64,000 bases of DNA, from NCBI RefSeq assembly GCF_905171775.1, contig NC_053499.1, forward strand, positions 89,568,012 through 89,632,011, given 5' to 3'. Source of the stretch: Rana temporaria. Its lineage: Eukaryota; Chordata; Amphibia; Anura; Ranidae. Numbering within the stretch: the first letter of the stretch is position 1; the number at the start of each line of letters is the position of its first letter. Shown piece by piece: positions 1-10,258 of the stretch. Made by a program: the position numbers and the translations under genes. The notes beneath the pieces are model-generated. The model saw nothing but the letters and a program-made list of their open reading frames with translations. It was not told the DNA's origin and did not search any database.

Positions 1-144
1 CACAGGGCTTCTGCAGGACCAGGAAGTGAACGGTGGATCTGATGACACCTCTCTCCCTTTACTGGGAAATTTACATGTCTAGTTTATACCACCAAAATGT
101 GAGTGGCTATATCTTGTGTTTACATTAAATTGTTTTAAAACTAT

Positions 145-994
145 TTACACCCAGAGGCGCCTATTCCCTTGTGTGTTGATAAAAAGTTCCTTGCCATCAA
201 TCACATTATAAACAGTGTAGGTAGTGCCATTATGTGGTATTGAAAGATTGAAGGTGAAGCCCAAGCGGTACTTTATTCTTGCAGCTTGAAAAATGCTGAT
301 AACCCCTTTCATTCTGTGTCTCCTGTCTAAAGTGGCTGGGAAAATATCCGGATAGATTTGCAGTCTTTTGCAATCCAAATTAATGTTAGGGGTGTTTCTT
401 GCTGCACGCATGATGTCCTCTTTGACCAAGAAATCTTTCATGCACATAATGATATCCCTGGGGGGTTTGTCAGGCGTGGGTTTAGGGCTAAGGGCTCTGT
501 GAATCCTGTCGCAAGTGAATGCAGACATAGATTTGTCAGGCAAGAGGTTGTGGAATATCTTGGAGACTACGGCATAAGGTCTGTGACCGTTTCTGTTGTC
601 CAGGTCCTCAACCTGTGCTTGCATAAATGTTGTCAGCTAGGTTTTCATAGTCTCTTATGAGCCAGAGAGAGTTCATCATGTTTTGTCTCCAGAATGTCTG
701 TGCGGTTACCAATGCTCTCAATCTCATGTGAGAGAGCTGTAGTGGATTTGTGTACCTCCCTTTCAATCTTATCTACGATTTTTTCATAGATGGCAATGAG
801 GCTTGCATCCAAATCAGCCTTGAGAAGGGGCATGTTATACTCACTGTCCGATCGTAAGGCAGGGGGATCGAGTGAGGCCTTCCCAGACGCCGCATGGGAG
901 CCGGCGCCATATTACTGTTTCTTTCCTCCACATCCAGGAGAAAGTTCGTCAAGGTGTGTTGTGAGCGGCGTTTTCGCCCTTTGTCTGATGGCAT
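145..994 (-). pseudogene. L1-type ORF1 relic (LINE-A)
   Basis: Minus-strand reading from the ATG at 994 gives a basic N-terminus (MPSDKGRKRR), a coiled-coil-like stretch (833-645) and then the ORF1 core and C-terminal region (624-145), with VEDLDNRN, IHRALSPKP and PPRDIIMCMKDF. These match the L1 ORF1 RNA-binding protein family, the nucleic-acid chaperone of the LINE RNP. At least two frame changes (near 833 and 640) break it, so I call it a pseudogene. ORF2 would lie left of the window. It is related to but distinct from the ORF1 copies at 5934-7048 and 20320-21455. Confidence 0.8.
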
Positions 995-1283
995 GCACTG
1001 AAGGTTCCCACAGGGGTGTCGGATGAAATTGCAGCGATTCATGTAGAATAGCCCTGGGCATCAAGCCTGGTTGGGCTGAGCTGAACTCAGGCAGGTCCTT
1101 TTTGCATCGTGCTACGCATGCACCCTCAGATCTCATATTTAAGAGGACCTTTTAGCCCGCATATGAAAACAGTGTTCAAACCACACATGTGAGGTATTGC
1201 CGCGTTAGAGCGAGTTCAATAATTCTAGCCCTAGACCTTCTCTGTAACTCAAAACATGCAACCTGTATAATGTTTGAAACATC
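995..1283. repeat. LINE-A leader plus left part of a DNA repeat
   Basis: There is no coding signal here. From about 1140 the sequence belongs to a non-coding repeat that continues seamlessly at 7205 after LINE-B and its target duplication are removed. The point where the LINE-A 5' leader gives way to this repeat is not sharp. Confidence 0.5.
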
Positions 1284-1299
1284 GCCTATGGAGATTTTT

Positions 1300-1803
1300 T
1301 TTTTTTTCCAATTACATTTTTATTGAAAAGTTTTCAGTTTTACAAACATATAAACAAATGCATCAAGAAGTCATGAGTCATTGGACCACAGAGAGAACAG
1401 GGACGTAATATGGGCAATTGTCATAAGCATGGGAGCACATTTCCACTACAGTATAGGCAAAGCCTGTTACATCGTAAAACATATTATACAGACTGGGAAA
1501 ATGCAACCACTACCAATAAACAGCCCTGCAGACTCCGTCCCCGACAGGTCAGGAAAGGGACCAATGCCAGTAGACCACCCGTTGGAAGGGGAGAGGAGGG
1601 AATAAGTAATGGAATGGAATGTAGTCGAATAAAGTGAATATAATAGATCAATAATAAAAATAAAAAGGGGGGGGGACACAAAACAGGGGTGAGATGGACC
1701 ACAAGAACTGATTAAGATAAGGAGTAGTAGTCATACCAGGATGTGACGAGAGCCGCCGCTCGCTTTCCATTATCATCAAGAAAACCGTGTACCAAAGGTA
1801 AGT
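1300..1803 (-). other. LINE-B 3' UTR and poly-A tail
   Basis: This non-coding stretch lies between the ORF2 stop and the 3' A-run. It contains a G-run at 1667-1675 (C-run in the sense strand) and a sense AATAAA-like signal close to the tail (TTTTTATTG at 1317-1325 on the plus strand). Confidence 0.7.
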
Positions 1804-4800
1804 TCACTCACTAACCAATTCTCTCCAGATCTGCCATTTTTTGTCAAAGCTTCTCCTCTGACCCATTCTAGAGGCTATTTGGGATTCATATATATAGTTA
1901 TTACGAGTGAAGGTGATTACATCTGAGAGATTTGGGACTGTGGAGGACTTCCAGTTCCGGGTAATCAACAATCTCGCAGCTAGCAACAGATGTGTCACTA
2001 CAGTACGGAACTGGTGGGGGAAGGAGTCAATGTTCAAACCTAGCAGGGCCAACGCGGGGCCTGGCCGCGTGAGAACCCCAGTAATAGAGGATATACACTT
2101 GAACAAACTCCTCCAGAAGCTTGTTAAGTGTTTGCATTTCCAAAAGACATGCATAATATTACCCACCTCACCACAGTCCCTCCAGCACAGAGGGGAGTTG
2201 TCTTGGGAGAACTTAGACATTCTGTATGGCGTAAGGTACCACCTCAGGGCAATTTTTTGGGCAAGTTCCCAATGGTTAGTGCATTTGGATGCTTTGTACA
2301 CCGAGTTGAGGGCCATTCGCCATTGAAGGTCTGTAAAGACGGTACCCAAATCTTCCTCCCATTTCAGGAAAGGAGGGGACTTGACAAAGGAGCGCCTGTG
2401 CTGGAGAAGACTGTAGAAGAGGGGAATCCCCTTGGTGGAGGGGGTTGTGGATCCGTAGAACCTCCATACCTGGTCTGGGAGGAGCACTCTATGTTCACTG
2501 ACAGAACTAAGGAAATGTGACACCTGGCGAAACCTGTACAGATCTGATTGAGTGAGGTGGTATGTAGCCTGAAGGGACTGGAAAGTGGAAATGCGGTTAG
2601 CACTAAAGAGGTGGGAGACCTGAGTAATACCCTTGTCTCTCCAACTTCTAAGACTGACATTGGGGATTGCGCTTTCTAAGATCTCAATAGGGACCGGTAC
2701 CTCTACCAACGCATCGCGGGGATCGGTCCTGTTGCCAAGGTCCCTCCAGGCCTCCAATGAGGCCCGAAGAGACAAGGGCAACCGATGTAGAGGAAAAGGC
2801 CTCAACCTGTCCAGGTACAGCAAGGAGACCAAGTCCTTAGTGGGACTCAACGATCTCTCAATACTACACCAGGGGGTCACCTGAGGGTCTGTGAACCACA
2901 TCCTGAGCTGGTTTAGAAGGGAGGCACGGTAGTAGTCTCTTATGTCCGTGAGGCCCATGCCACCCACAGACCTATGTCTAGTTAACAGTGTCTTAGAGCA
3001 TCTGGGCTTGCGTGAGCCCCAGACATGGGACCTAAGGATAGAATTTAATGAACGGAGATGGGGGGTTTTTAAGGGAATAGGGAGTGTGCGAAAAATGTAC
3101 AGGATCTGGGGAAGTAGCAACATCTTAAAGGAAGCAAGACGACCAGCCCAGGAGAGTTCTATTTTGGAAAGGCGCATCGACTCCCTACTGAGTTTCGCTA
3201 TTAGCGCTGGATAATTAGCATCCGCCAGTCCATAAGGGTCTGCTGTGATCTGAAGACCTAGGTATGATATACTTTTCTTGGCCCACGAATAGGGGAAAGT
3301 TTTTTCCAGATACGCCTGGGCAGGGGTTGGAAGGTGCATAGGCAGGATAGTTGATTTGGAGGCGTTCACTTTATAGTAGGAAATATTGCTGAAGGAGTGC
3401 AAAACCTCCTGGACATGGGGGAGCGATGATGTCGGGGATGTTAGGGACAAGATAATATCATCAGCAAACAGATTAATTTTATGGGATATACCTCGGATAG
3501 AGAACCCTGTGATATGGGGATGGGCCCTGATCTTTTCGGCCAAAGGCTCAATTAAGAGGTTGAATATGGAGGGAGAGAGAGGGCATCCCTGACGCGTCCC
3601 GTTGGATATATGGAAGGGTCTTGAGAGGCAATCGGAGGTAAAGACCTGGGCTGAGGGGTGCGAGTAGAGGGCCAGAATAGCTGACATAATGGGGCCATGG
3701 AACCCAAATTTAGTTAGGGTATGGGACATATAGTTCCAGTGGACCCTGTCGAACGCCTTCTCCGCATCCAAAGAGAGGAGCAGAGAAGGCGTCCGAGAGG
3801 TCCAAGCACACTGCACAACTCCAATGATCCTGCGGGTGGCGTCTGATGCCTGTCTTCCCGCAGTGAAACCGGACTGGTCAGGATTAACTAGGGATGGTAT
3901 GACAGTCAGAAGTCTCTGGGCTAGAATTTTGGCATATAACTTAACGTCTGTATTTAATAATGAGATGGGGCGGAAGTTTGAGGGAACATCAGGAGGTTTA
4001 CCAGGTTTGGGGATTGTGACAATATAGGCGGAAAGCATCTCAGGAGGAAAACTTGCAGAAACCATGGCTTGTGAAAAAACTGAGCGAAGTGAGGGTGCAA
4101 GAATCTCACCAAACGTTCTATAATAGTCGTTAGGTAGGCCATCAGGGCCAGGGGATTTGCCTAGGGGCATCTTAGATATCATTTTCTGGATCTCCGCAGC
4201 TGTGATGGGAGCATTGAGGGCGTTGAGTTGTGTAGGCGACAGGGCAGGGAGGGATATGTCGGCCAGAAAGTCCTGTATGTCTCGATCTGAGGGTTGTGGG
4301 GTGGAACTGTCCTTTTTAATGTTGTACAGGGCTGAGTAATAGTCTGCGAAAGAGTTGGCAATATCTCTCGGGTCATACAGTTTGCTATTGTTAAGTGGGC
4401 TGCGGATGAAAGGAATTTTCGTACGAGTTCTCTGGTCCTTCAGGCGACGTGCCAAAAATTTGCCAGCCTTATTTCCAGAGGAGTAGTACGTTAGCTTCAG
4501 GGCGTTAACAAATTTGTTATGTGATTCTAAGAGTAATCGCCGAAGGTCGCACCTAAGGCCGACCAATTTGTTTGACAGAGCTAGAGCTGGCGAGGCCTTA
4601 TTTTGCACCTCCAAAGATCTGATTTCCTTCAGGAGAAGGTCTATCTTCAGAGTTCTCTGGCGTTTTAGTCTTGAGCTGATTTGGAGGAGAACACCTCTGA
4701 TGAAGGCCTTGTGGGCGCACCACAAGACCGACGGGTCAGATACTGAACCTTCATTTAACTCAAAGAATTCTTTCAATTGCTTGGTTATAGCATTCACCTG

Positions 4801-5565
4801 AGCCTGAGTTTGGAATACCCCTGCGTTAGCTCTCCATATGTAAGCAGGGCTGGGGGCCATCCCCTCCGCCAGCGAAATGGAGACAGGTGCGTGGTCAGAC
4901 CACGAGATGTCGTGGATGGCGGAGGAGGTGACCGCCCTAAGTAGAGCCTTGTCAACAAGTACCATGTCAATACGGGAGTAGGTATTGTGCCTGGTCGAGT
5001 GGAAGGAGTAGTCCCGTTCACTAGAGTGCTGACACCTCCAAACATCGTAGTAGTCCTCTCTAAGAAGAGCAGGGTGTAGGGAAGGGAGGGGGCGTTTGGA
5101 TTTAGAGGTAGTGTCAACACTGTAGTCAACCGTCATGTTATAGTCACCACATATAATAACATTACCCTTCTTAACATCAAGTATTTTCTTAAAGACTTTG
5201 TTGACAAACCTGACCTGATTGGCATTTGGGGCGTAAAGGTTAGCAATCGTGTAGGTGTGATTGTTAAACTCCCCCACAAGAATCACAAACCGACCCGCTG
5301 GGTCGGAAACCACCTCCCCTAGTTTGAACGAAACAGAGTCCCTTATGGCCGTGACAACCCCTCTATGCTTCTTGTTGGGGGCCGAGGCGCAAAACACATG
5401 GGGATAGTTCTTGTGTTTGAGGCAAGGGGGATTAGAGGATAAGAAGTGGGATTCCTGTAGACACAAGATGTCCGCCTGTAATTTCTGAGCTTCTTTCCAC
5501 AGTGCAGTTCTTTTAGCAGGGTGATTCAGCCCATGCACATTAAAGGAGACTACGTTAAGAACCAT
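1804..5565 (-). CDS. LINE-B ORF2: endonuclease-reverse transcriptase, intact
   Basis: The 1253-residue frame has no stop or frameshift. The N-terminus is an APE-type endonuclease that nicks target DNA: FNVHGLN (residues 8-14), LQESHF with the catalytic Glu at 38, NLYAPN (109-114), GDYN (140-143) and SDH (223-225). The central reverse transcriptase shows KSPGPDGLP, FRPISLLNTD, LSLDAEKAFDRVHW and the FADD catalytic motif at about 700-703 (bases 3457-3468). The C-terminus carries a Cys/His knuckle (CWRDCGEVGNIMHVFWKC) usual for L1 ORF2. Length is normal for the family. The start is the first ATG, immediately before the endonuclease signature. The protein would act in cis on LINE RNA in the nucleus. 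Confidence 0.95.
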   Translation of the reverse strand: MVLNVVSFNVHGLNHPAKRTALWKEAQKLQADILCLQESHFLSSNPPCLKHKNYPHVFCASAPNKKHRGVVTAIRDSVSFKLGEVVSDPAGRFVILVGEFNNHTYTIANLYAPNANQVRFVNKVFKKILDVKKGNVIICGDYNMTVDYSVDTTSKSKRPLPSLHPALLREDYYDVWRCQHSSERDYSFHSTRHNTYSRIDMVLVDKALLRAVTSSAIHDISWSDHAPVSISLAEGMAPSPAYIWRANAGVFQTQAQVNAITKQLKEFFELNEGSVSDPSVLWCAHKAFIRGVLLQISSRLKRQRTLKIDLLLKEIRSLEVQNKASPALALSNKLVGLRCDLRRLLLESHNKFVNALKLTYYSSGNKAGKFLARRLKDQRTRTKIPFIRSPLNNSKLYDPRDIANSFADYYSALYNIKKDSSTPQPSDRDIQDFLADISLPALSPTQLNALNAPITAAEIQKMISKMPLGKSPGPDGLPNDYYRTFGEILAPSLRSVFSQAMVSASFPPEMLSAYIVTIPKPGKPPDVPSNFRPISLLNTDVKLYAKILAQRLLTVIPSLVNPDQSGFTAGRQASDATRRIIGVVQCAWTSRTPSLLLSLDAEKAFDRVHWNYMSHTLTKFGFHGPIMSAILALYSHPSAQVFTSDCLSRPFHISNGTRQGCPLSPSIFNLLIEPLAEKIRAHPHITGFSIRGISHKINLFADDIILSLTSPTSSLPHVQEVLHSFSNISYYKVNASKSTILPMHLPTPAQAYLEKTFPYSWAKKSISYLGLQITADPYGLADANYPALIAKLSRESMRLSKIELSWAGRLASFKMLLLPQILYIFRTLPIPLKTPHLRSLNSILRSHVWGSRKPRCSKTLLTRHRSVGGMGLTDIRDYYRASLLNQLRMWFTDPQVTPWCSIERSLSPTKDLVSLLYLDRLRPFPLHRLPLSLRASLEAWRDLGNRTDPRDALVEVPVPIEILESAIPNVSLRSWRDKGITQVSHLFSANRISTFQSLQATYHLTQSDLYRFRQVSHFLSSVSEHRVLLPDQVWRFYGSTTPSTKGIPLFYSLLQHRRSFVKSPPFLKWEEDLGTVFTDLQWRMALNSVYKASKCTNHWELAQKIALRWYLTPYRMSKFSQDNSPLCWRDCGEVGNIMHVFWKCKHLTSFWRSLFKCISSITGVLTRPGPALALLGLNIDSFPHQFRTVVTHLLLAARLLITRNWKSSTVPNLSDVITFTRNNYIYESQIASRMGQRRSFDKKWQIWRELVSE

Positions 5566-5933
5566 AGCAATGTGGGGTGAAGATGTAACAGTACCTCAGG
5601 TTGAAGAAACTGGCGTAGCAGAAATGAAAGCCAAGGCGTTTGTTTCCGGAGGCGGAGATCTCGACAAGTCCTGGTCCATGGGGTGAAGTCCATCTCTCGG
5701 CAGGGGGTGAGGAGGAACAAAAAAAAAGAAAAGAAAAGAAAAACAAAACAATGCCACATGGGTTAGTGGTCTTTAAACAACAAAACAGTTCGATCAGAAC
5801 CAAGTCGAACAATAAAAAGGGAGATCCTTTTGAGAATCTGGGAGCAGAAGGTCTGCTCATTTAACACGGAGGGGAAAATATCAAAGTTAGTAGGGTAACA
5901 AGTAGTATCAAACTGTTGATGTAACCGAGGCAC

Positions 5934-7048
5934 TTAAGAGAGTCGTTTCTTGCCCTTCTTCTTGTGGGTCACCTTGTGCCATGAATCCTGAGTAGTAACT
6001 TTAGAGGCAGAGGGCTGGTCCCCATCAATCTGCGCCGGCACAATGTCCCAGGAACGTAGGAGGGCCAGGCCCTCTGTGAGGTTATTGACCACGGAGGAAT
6101 GGTTGAGTTTGGCCGGATAGCCCCATCTATACACAATGTCATGGTTGCGTAGAGCCTTAGTGACCGGAAGAAGAGCCCTGCGCCTTTGCATTGTATATTG
6201 AGAAAGGTCGGCGAATAATTTTCATATTGGGCAAGCGAGTTTTTTTTTCTTCCTGAAGGACATCATGAAGCGCTCCTTTATTTGGAAGAAATGTACCCGC
6301 ATTAAAACATCTCTGGGAATGTTCTCAGGGAGGTGAGACGGCTTAGGCAGGCGGTGTATTCTATCAATTGCCAGATCAGCGTCTGACAGATCAGGGACCA
6401 GCAATTTCATAAGGTCCTGGGCATATTGTTGCAATTGGTGGGGGAGGACAGATTCAGGGACACCACGGATCTTGACGTTGTTCCTCCTGGATCTGTCCTC
6501 CAGGTCCGAGACCTTTGCTTTGAGCCAAGCCAGTTCATCTTCCTGGTCATTATGGGCATCCACCAGTGAGTTAAAAGAAGAAGCAAACTCCCCCATCTTC
6601 TGCTCCACATGATCCACTCTGCCCCCCAACTCCTGCACATCAGCTTTAAAACCCCTCATGCACTCCATCATATCCACATGGAGGGAGCTGTGGAGGGACA
6701 CCAGCATGTCTGTCAACATGGTGTCTGAGAGCGGCTTGTCAGCAGTGGGGAAAGAGTTAATGGGTGCCGCCAGCTCTCTGGTGTCATTTAGTGAGTCCTG
6801 CAATGTCTCCAGCATTCAGGGGAAAGCCGCGGCTTAGATTTTGCTGGGCTACGCACCAGCGGTGTGGAGGCCTCGGGGGACACATGTGCCTCACCCGGCA
6901 GCGGGTTAGGACTCGTTGGGGCTGACCCGGAGCCGCTGGAGGACGGCGAGGCGCTGCCGGCGCCATCTTGGACTAGGCCGCGGGACGCCGGGGAGAAGAA
7001 GTGGGACAATTTTTGTACCTGCGGAGCCGTTTTTCTTTTGCGGGCCAT
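5934..7048 (-). pseudogene. LINE-B ORF1, damaged
   Basis: ORF1 starts at the ATG at 7048 (MARKRKTAPQVQKL, basic). It changes frame near 6820 into the 6815-6222 stretch, which has a coiled coil followed by DLEDRSRRNNVKIRGVP and IHRLPKP. It then meets a single in-frame TGA at 6222-6224, after which the same frame continues to 5934 (KLFADLSQYT, then YRWGYPAKL, ending in a Lys-rich tail). The order of coiled coil, RRM-like core and C-terminal domain matches L1 ORF1p, the trimeric RNA chaperone. A T-run at 6241-6249 lies close to the nonsense codon. One frameshift plus one stop make it non-functional as it stands. Confidence 0.85.
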
Positions 7049-7188
7049 CTCGGGAGGCTAGACGATCCGGTGGAGCGATCCGGAGAGGTTAGAGCCGTAG
7101 TTGGAGCCTCGGTGAGTTGTTTTCCCTACGAATGGCACGGAGCTCTCTGCCTATGCGTCCATGCAGAGAGCCCGGTAGCCACGCCCCT
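7049..7188 (-). promoter_or_regulatory. LINE-B 5' leader / internal promoter region
   Basis: This short leader ends exactly at the target duplication. Just downstream, inside ORF1 (6959-6972), the sense strand reads AAGATGGCGCC, a YY1-type core like those found near the 5' ends of other L1 elements. Promoter function is inferred. Confidence 0.4.
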
Positions 7189-7204
7189 GCCTATGGAGAT
7201 TTTT

Positions 7205-7566
7205 AAGGGCAAAAGTTTGACACTATTCCACAAGCAGGCGCAATTTTGAAGCGTCACATGTTGGGTATCAATTTACTCGGTGTAACATTATCTTTCACAA
7301 TATAAAATAAATTGGGCTAACTTTACTGTTGTCTTATTTTTTAATAAAAAAAAAGTGATTTTTTTTTTTTAAAAAGGGCGCTTGCAAGACCGCCGCGCAA
7401 ATATGGTGTGACAAAAAGTATTGCACTGGCTGCCATTTTATTCTCTGGGGTGTTGGAAGAAAAATTTATAATGTTTGGGGGTTCTAAGTAATTTACTAGC
7501 AAAAAAAATAAAAATTTAACGTGTAAACACAGAGTCTGAAAAACAGGCCCGGAGCTTAAAGTGGTT
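7205..7566. repeat. Right part of the DNA repeat that LINE-B entered
   Basis: Non-coding, with several A and T runs (7345-7375, 7500-7516). It continues the sequence interrupted at 1283 and ends near AGTGGTTAAA. It resembles a dispersed amphibian DNA-transposon-derived repeat, but its terminal repeats were not defined. Confidence 0.5.
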
Positions 7567-8046
7567 AAAAGGACAGAGAATAAAAGAACCAGAGGAGATA
7601 GTGAAGGCTTTCAGAAAATATTACAGCTTGTTATATGCCTCTTCTCTCCCCACCGACTTCCCACCCGGAGACTATAACAGATTTTTTAGACCGGGTAGCT
7701 CTTGGGTGGTTGTCTTATAGGGAGAGGGAAGCATTGGTGTATCCATTCACAAGTGAGGAGATTATGAAGGTCATACATACATTTACGGGAGAAAAGGCAC
7801 CAGGCCCAGACTGAATTCCAGTGGAATTCTATAAAAAATATGGAGCTTTAATAGCCCCAACACTTGCAGAAGTATTTACAAGTAGGTTATCAAAAGGGGC
7901 TCTGCAAGAGTGAATGAGAGAAGCACACAACGTTAATATATAAAGAAACTAAAGAACCAAAGCTCAGCTCCTCATATAGGCCAATGTCATTATTAAATAT
8001 AGATCTTAAAATACTGACAAAAATACTAACAAGCTTACAAAATTAA
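7556..8046 (+). pseudogene. Decayed LINE reverse-transcriptase fragment
   Basis: The plus-strand reading gives YYSLLYAS, then FTSEEIMKVIHTFTGEKAPGPD followed by a stop, IPVEFYKKYG, and SSYRPMSLLNIDLKILTKIL. These are the N-terminal RT blocks of an L1/Tx1-type ORF2. At least five stop codons interrupt it, and no endonuclease, FADD block or 3' end is present. It is the only LINE fragment here in plus orientation and is clearly old. Confidence 0.75.
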
Positions 8047-8047
8047 G

Positions 8048-9213
8048 ACTAGAAAAGATACAATTTCTGGGGAAATTGTGTGACGTGTTCTTGCCTCCAC
8101 CAATACTCCTGACTGGAGACAGTGCCCCTGGAGATGTAAACGTGATCCAACAGTGTGTCGATCCATTGCCTGATGAAAAACTTCCCCATAAACTGCACCA
8201 TCAAAACTGCTCTGTCAAAAACTGCCCCATCAACCATGGACGGTTGCTATTGATTGGTTGCTATGGATGATTGCTATGGAGGGGAGAGTTGATATGGACT
8301 GGTTGCTATGGAGGGTTGCTATGGACTGGTTGCTATCGACGTTTGCTAAGGACTGGTTGCTATGGATGGTTGTTATAGACTGGTTGCTATATACTGGCTG
8401 CTATGGACTGGCTGCTATGGACTGGTTGCTAGGTACTGGTTGCTATTGACGGTTTCTATGGACTGGTTGCTATGGAGGGTTGCTATATGGAGAGTATGCT
8501 AGTATGCAGAAGTTACGCAAAGCCATAAAAACTGAGCCAATTCCCCTCAGAGCTATGTGCGAGGAGCTATTCCCCTCAGCGTTGCCAGGAAACAAATGTT
8601 TATATGCAGGCTCTAAGCACTGTTTTTTGCCCCTCCTGAATACTTGTCATTCTTCAAATGGCTGTATTTTAAAAACTATAAATCGTACAGCGAAAATATT
8701 GTGAGAATCACAAGACCTACATTTTGATGTATAGCATGTCTCTGAAATATTAAAATTGAAGGCACAGTCGCAGTTTAAATATTGCCCTTCAAATTTTAGG
8801 TGTCTAGACTGTAATTTCAATGGATGGCATGAGTTGCAAACAAATGGTCATGTTGTGAAAACCATCAGGACTATGGCTTAGCCGTTGACACCTGTAGTGG
8901 CAGCAGGGATAGCTGAACGTTTTGATATAAGATTTGTGTAGGTCAGCTTGAACATGAGGGAGTGGTGGCAGTTTAGAAATCATGTCCTGATTTTTCAGTT
9001 TTTGTCATCTCACACTCTAGTTTTGCCATTCATTCCTATGGGACAAATTTCGCCACAAAAACGACGATATTTTGTGAACGATTTGGTGAAATGTTCCACA
9101 AAGTAATAACACACCATTCGGGAACAATCTGCACATTTCGGCATATTACTTGTCTATGTAGTGTAAAAAATGTGGGAGGAGTTAGGGTGGTAAATTTGGC
9201 TATAAGAATAATA
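8048..9213. repeat. 1.17-kb tandem duplication, copy 1
   Basis: It begins ACTAGAAAAGATACAATTTC and ends at the point where the same start recurs at 9214. It contains a minisatellite (8240-8490), then a moderately conserved non-coding tract that includes GCCATTCATTCCTATGGGAC near 9024. There is no coding potential apart from peptides forced by the minisatellite. Confidence 0.8.
8240..8490 (+). repeat. 14-bp minisatellite in copy 1
   Basis: About 17 imperfect copies of GGTTGCTATGGACT in head-to-tail order. The period is close to 14 bp, with substitutions such as GGTTGCTATGGAGG. The repeated WLLWTGCYG-like peptides across it are a by-product. Confidence 0.9.
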
Positions 9214-10250
9214 ACTAGAAAAGATACAATTTCTGGGGAAATTGTGTGACGTGTTCTTGCCTCCACCAATACTCCTGACTGGAGACAGTGCCTCTGGAGA
9301 TGTAAATGTGATCCAACAGTGTGTCGATCCATTTCGATCCATTGCCCCATCAAAACTGCACCATTCTATTTGCCCCATCAAAAACTGGTTGCTATGGACT
9401 GGTTCTATGGATGGTTGCTATGGAGGGTTGCTATGGACTGGTTGCTATGGACTCTCTGCTATGGACTGGTTGCTTTGGATGGTTTCTATGGACTGGTTGC
9501 TATGGACTGGTAGCTATGGACGGTTTATATGGACTGGTTGCTATGGATGGTTGCTATATGCAGAGTATGCTAGTATGCAGAAGTTACGCAGAGCCAAAAA
9601 AAAATCCCCTCAGCGTTGTGTGGGATGAGCTATAATTCACCTTACAGCTGTGTGTGAGGAGTCATAATTCACTTCAGCGTTTCCTAGGAAACCAATGTTT
9701 GTTTATATGCAAACGGTTGTATTTTAAAAACTATAAATCGTAAAGCGAAGATCTTTATATTGTGAGATTCACACGGCCCAGACCTACATTGATGCATAGT
9801 ATGTCTCTGAAATATTAAAATTGAAGGCACAGTCACAGTTTAAATATTGCCCTTCAAATGTTAGGTGTCTAGACTGTAATTTCAATGGGAGTCAATGGAT
9901 GGCGTGAGTTGCAAACAAATGGTCATTTTGTGAAAACGATTAAGATGATGGCTTAGCCGTGGTAACGTGTAGTGGCAGCAGGGATAGCTGAACGTTTGGA
10001 TATAAGATTTGTGTAGGTCGGCTTGAAAATGAGGGAGTGGTCGCAGTTTAGAAATCATGTGGTGATTTTTCAGTTTTTGTCATCTCCACACTCTAGCTTC
10101 GCCATTCATTCCGATATTTCACAAACGATACGGTTCCACAAAGTAATAGCACACCATTCGGGAACAATACGCACGTTTCAATATATTACTCGTCTATGTA
10201 GTGTAAAAACTGTGGGAGGAGTTAGGGTGGTAAATTTGCCTATAATAAGA
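9214..10250. repeat. 1.17-kb tandem duplication, copy 2
   Basis: A direct repeat of the preceding unit, offset by 1166 bp and diverged by small indels. It has a shorter minisatellite (9386-9556). It ends near GGTAAATTTGCCTATAATAA, where the hairpin repeats begin. The repeat family is not recognised. Confidence 0.8.
9386..9556 (+). repeat. 14-bp minisatellite in copy 2
   Basis: About 12 copies of the same GGTTGCTATGGACT unit as in copy 1. The arrays differ in length, so the array has expanded or contracted since the 1.17-kb duplication. Confidence 0.9.
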
Positions 10251-10258
10251 ATATATAT

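Larger units (their letters stand above)
1300..7188 (-). mobile_element. Nearly full-length L1/Tx1-type LINE (LINE-B)
   Basis: This non-LTR retrotransposon is in minus orientation: 5' leader (7188-7049), ORF1 (7048-5934), short spacer, ORF2 (5565-1804), 3' UTR and a terminal A-run seen as T's near 1300-1307. A perfect 16-bp duplication, GCCTATGGAGATTTTT, flanks it at 1284-1299 and 7189-7204. The element is therefore complete at its 5' end and about 5.9 kb long. The A-tail and 14-20 bp duplication are expected of target-primed reverse transcription. ORF2 is intact but ORF1 is damaged, so it is probably recent yet not self-sufficient. Confidence 0.93.

Noticed and set aside
8258..8449. Open frame with repeated Trp-Leu-Leu-Trp motifs
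   Set aside because: It is the translation of the 14-bp minisatellite. The same peptide appears in the second copy and in other frames.
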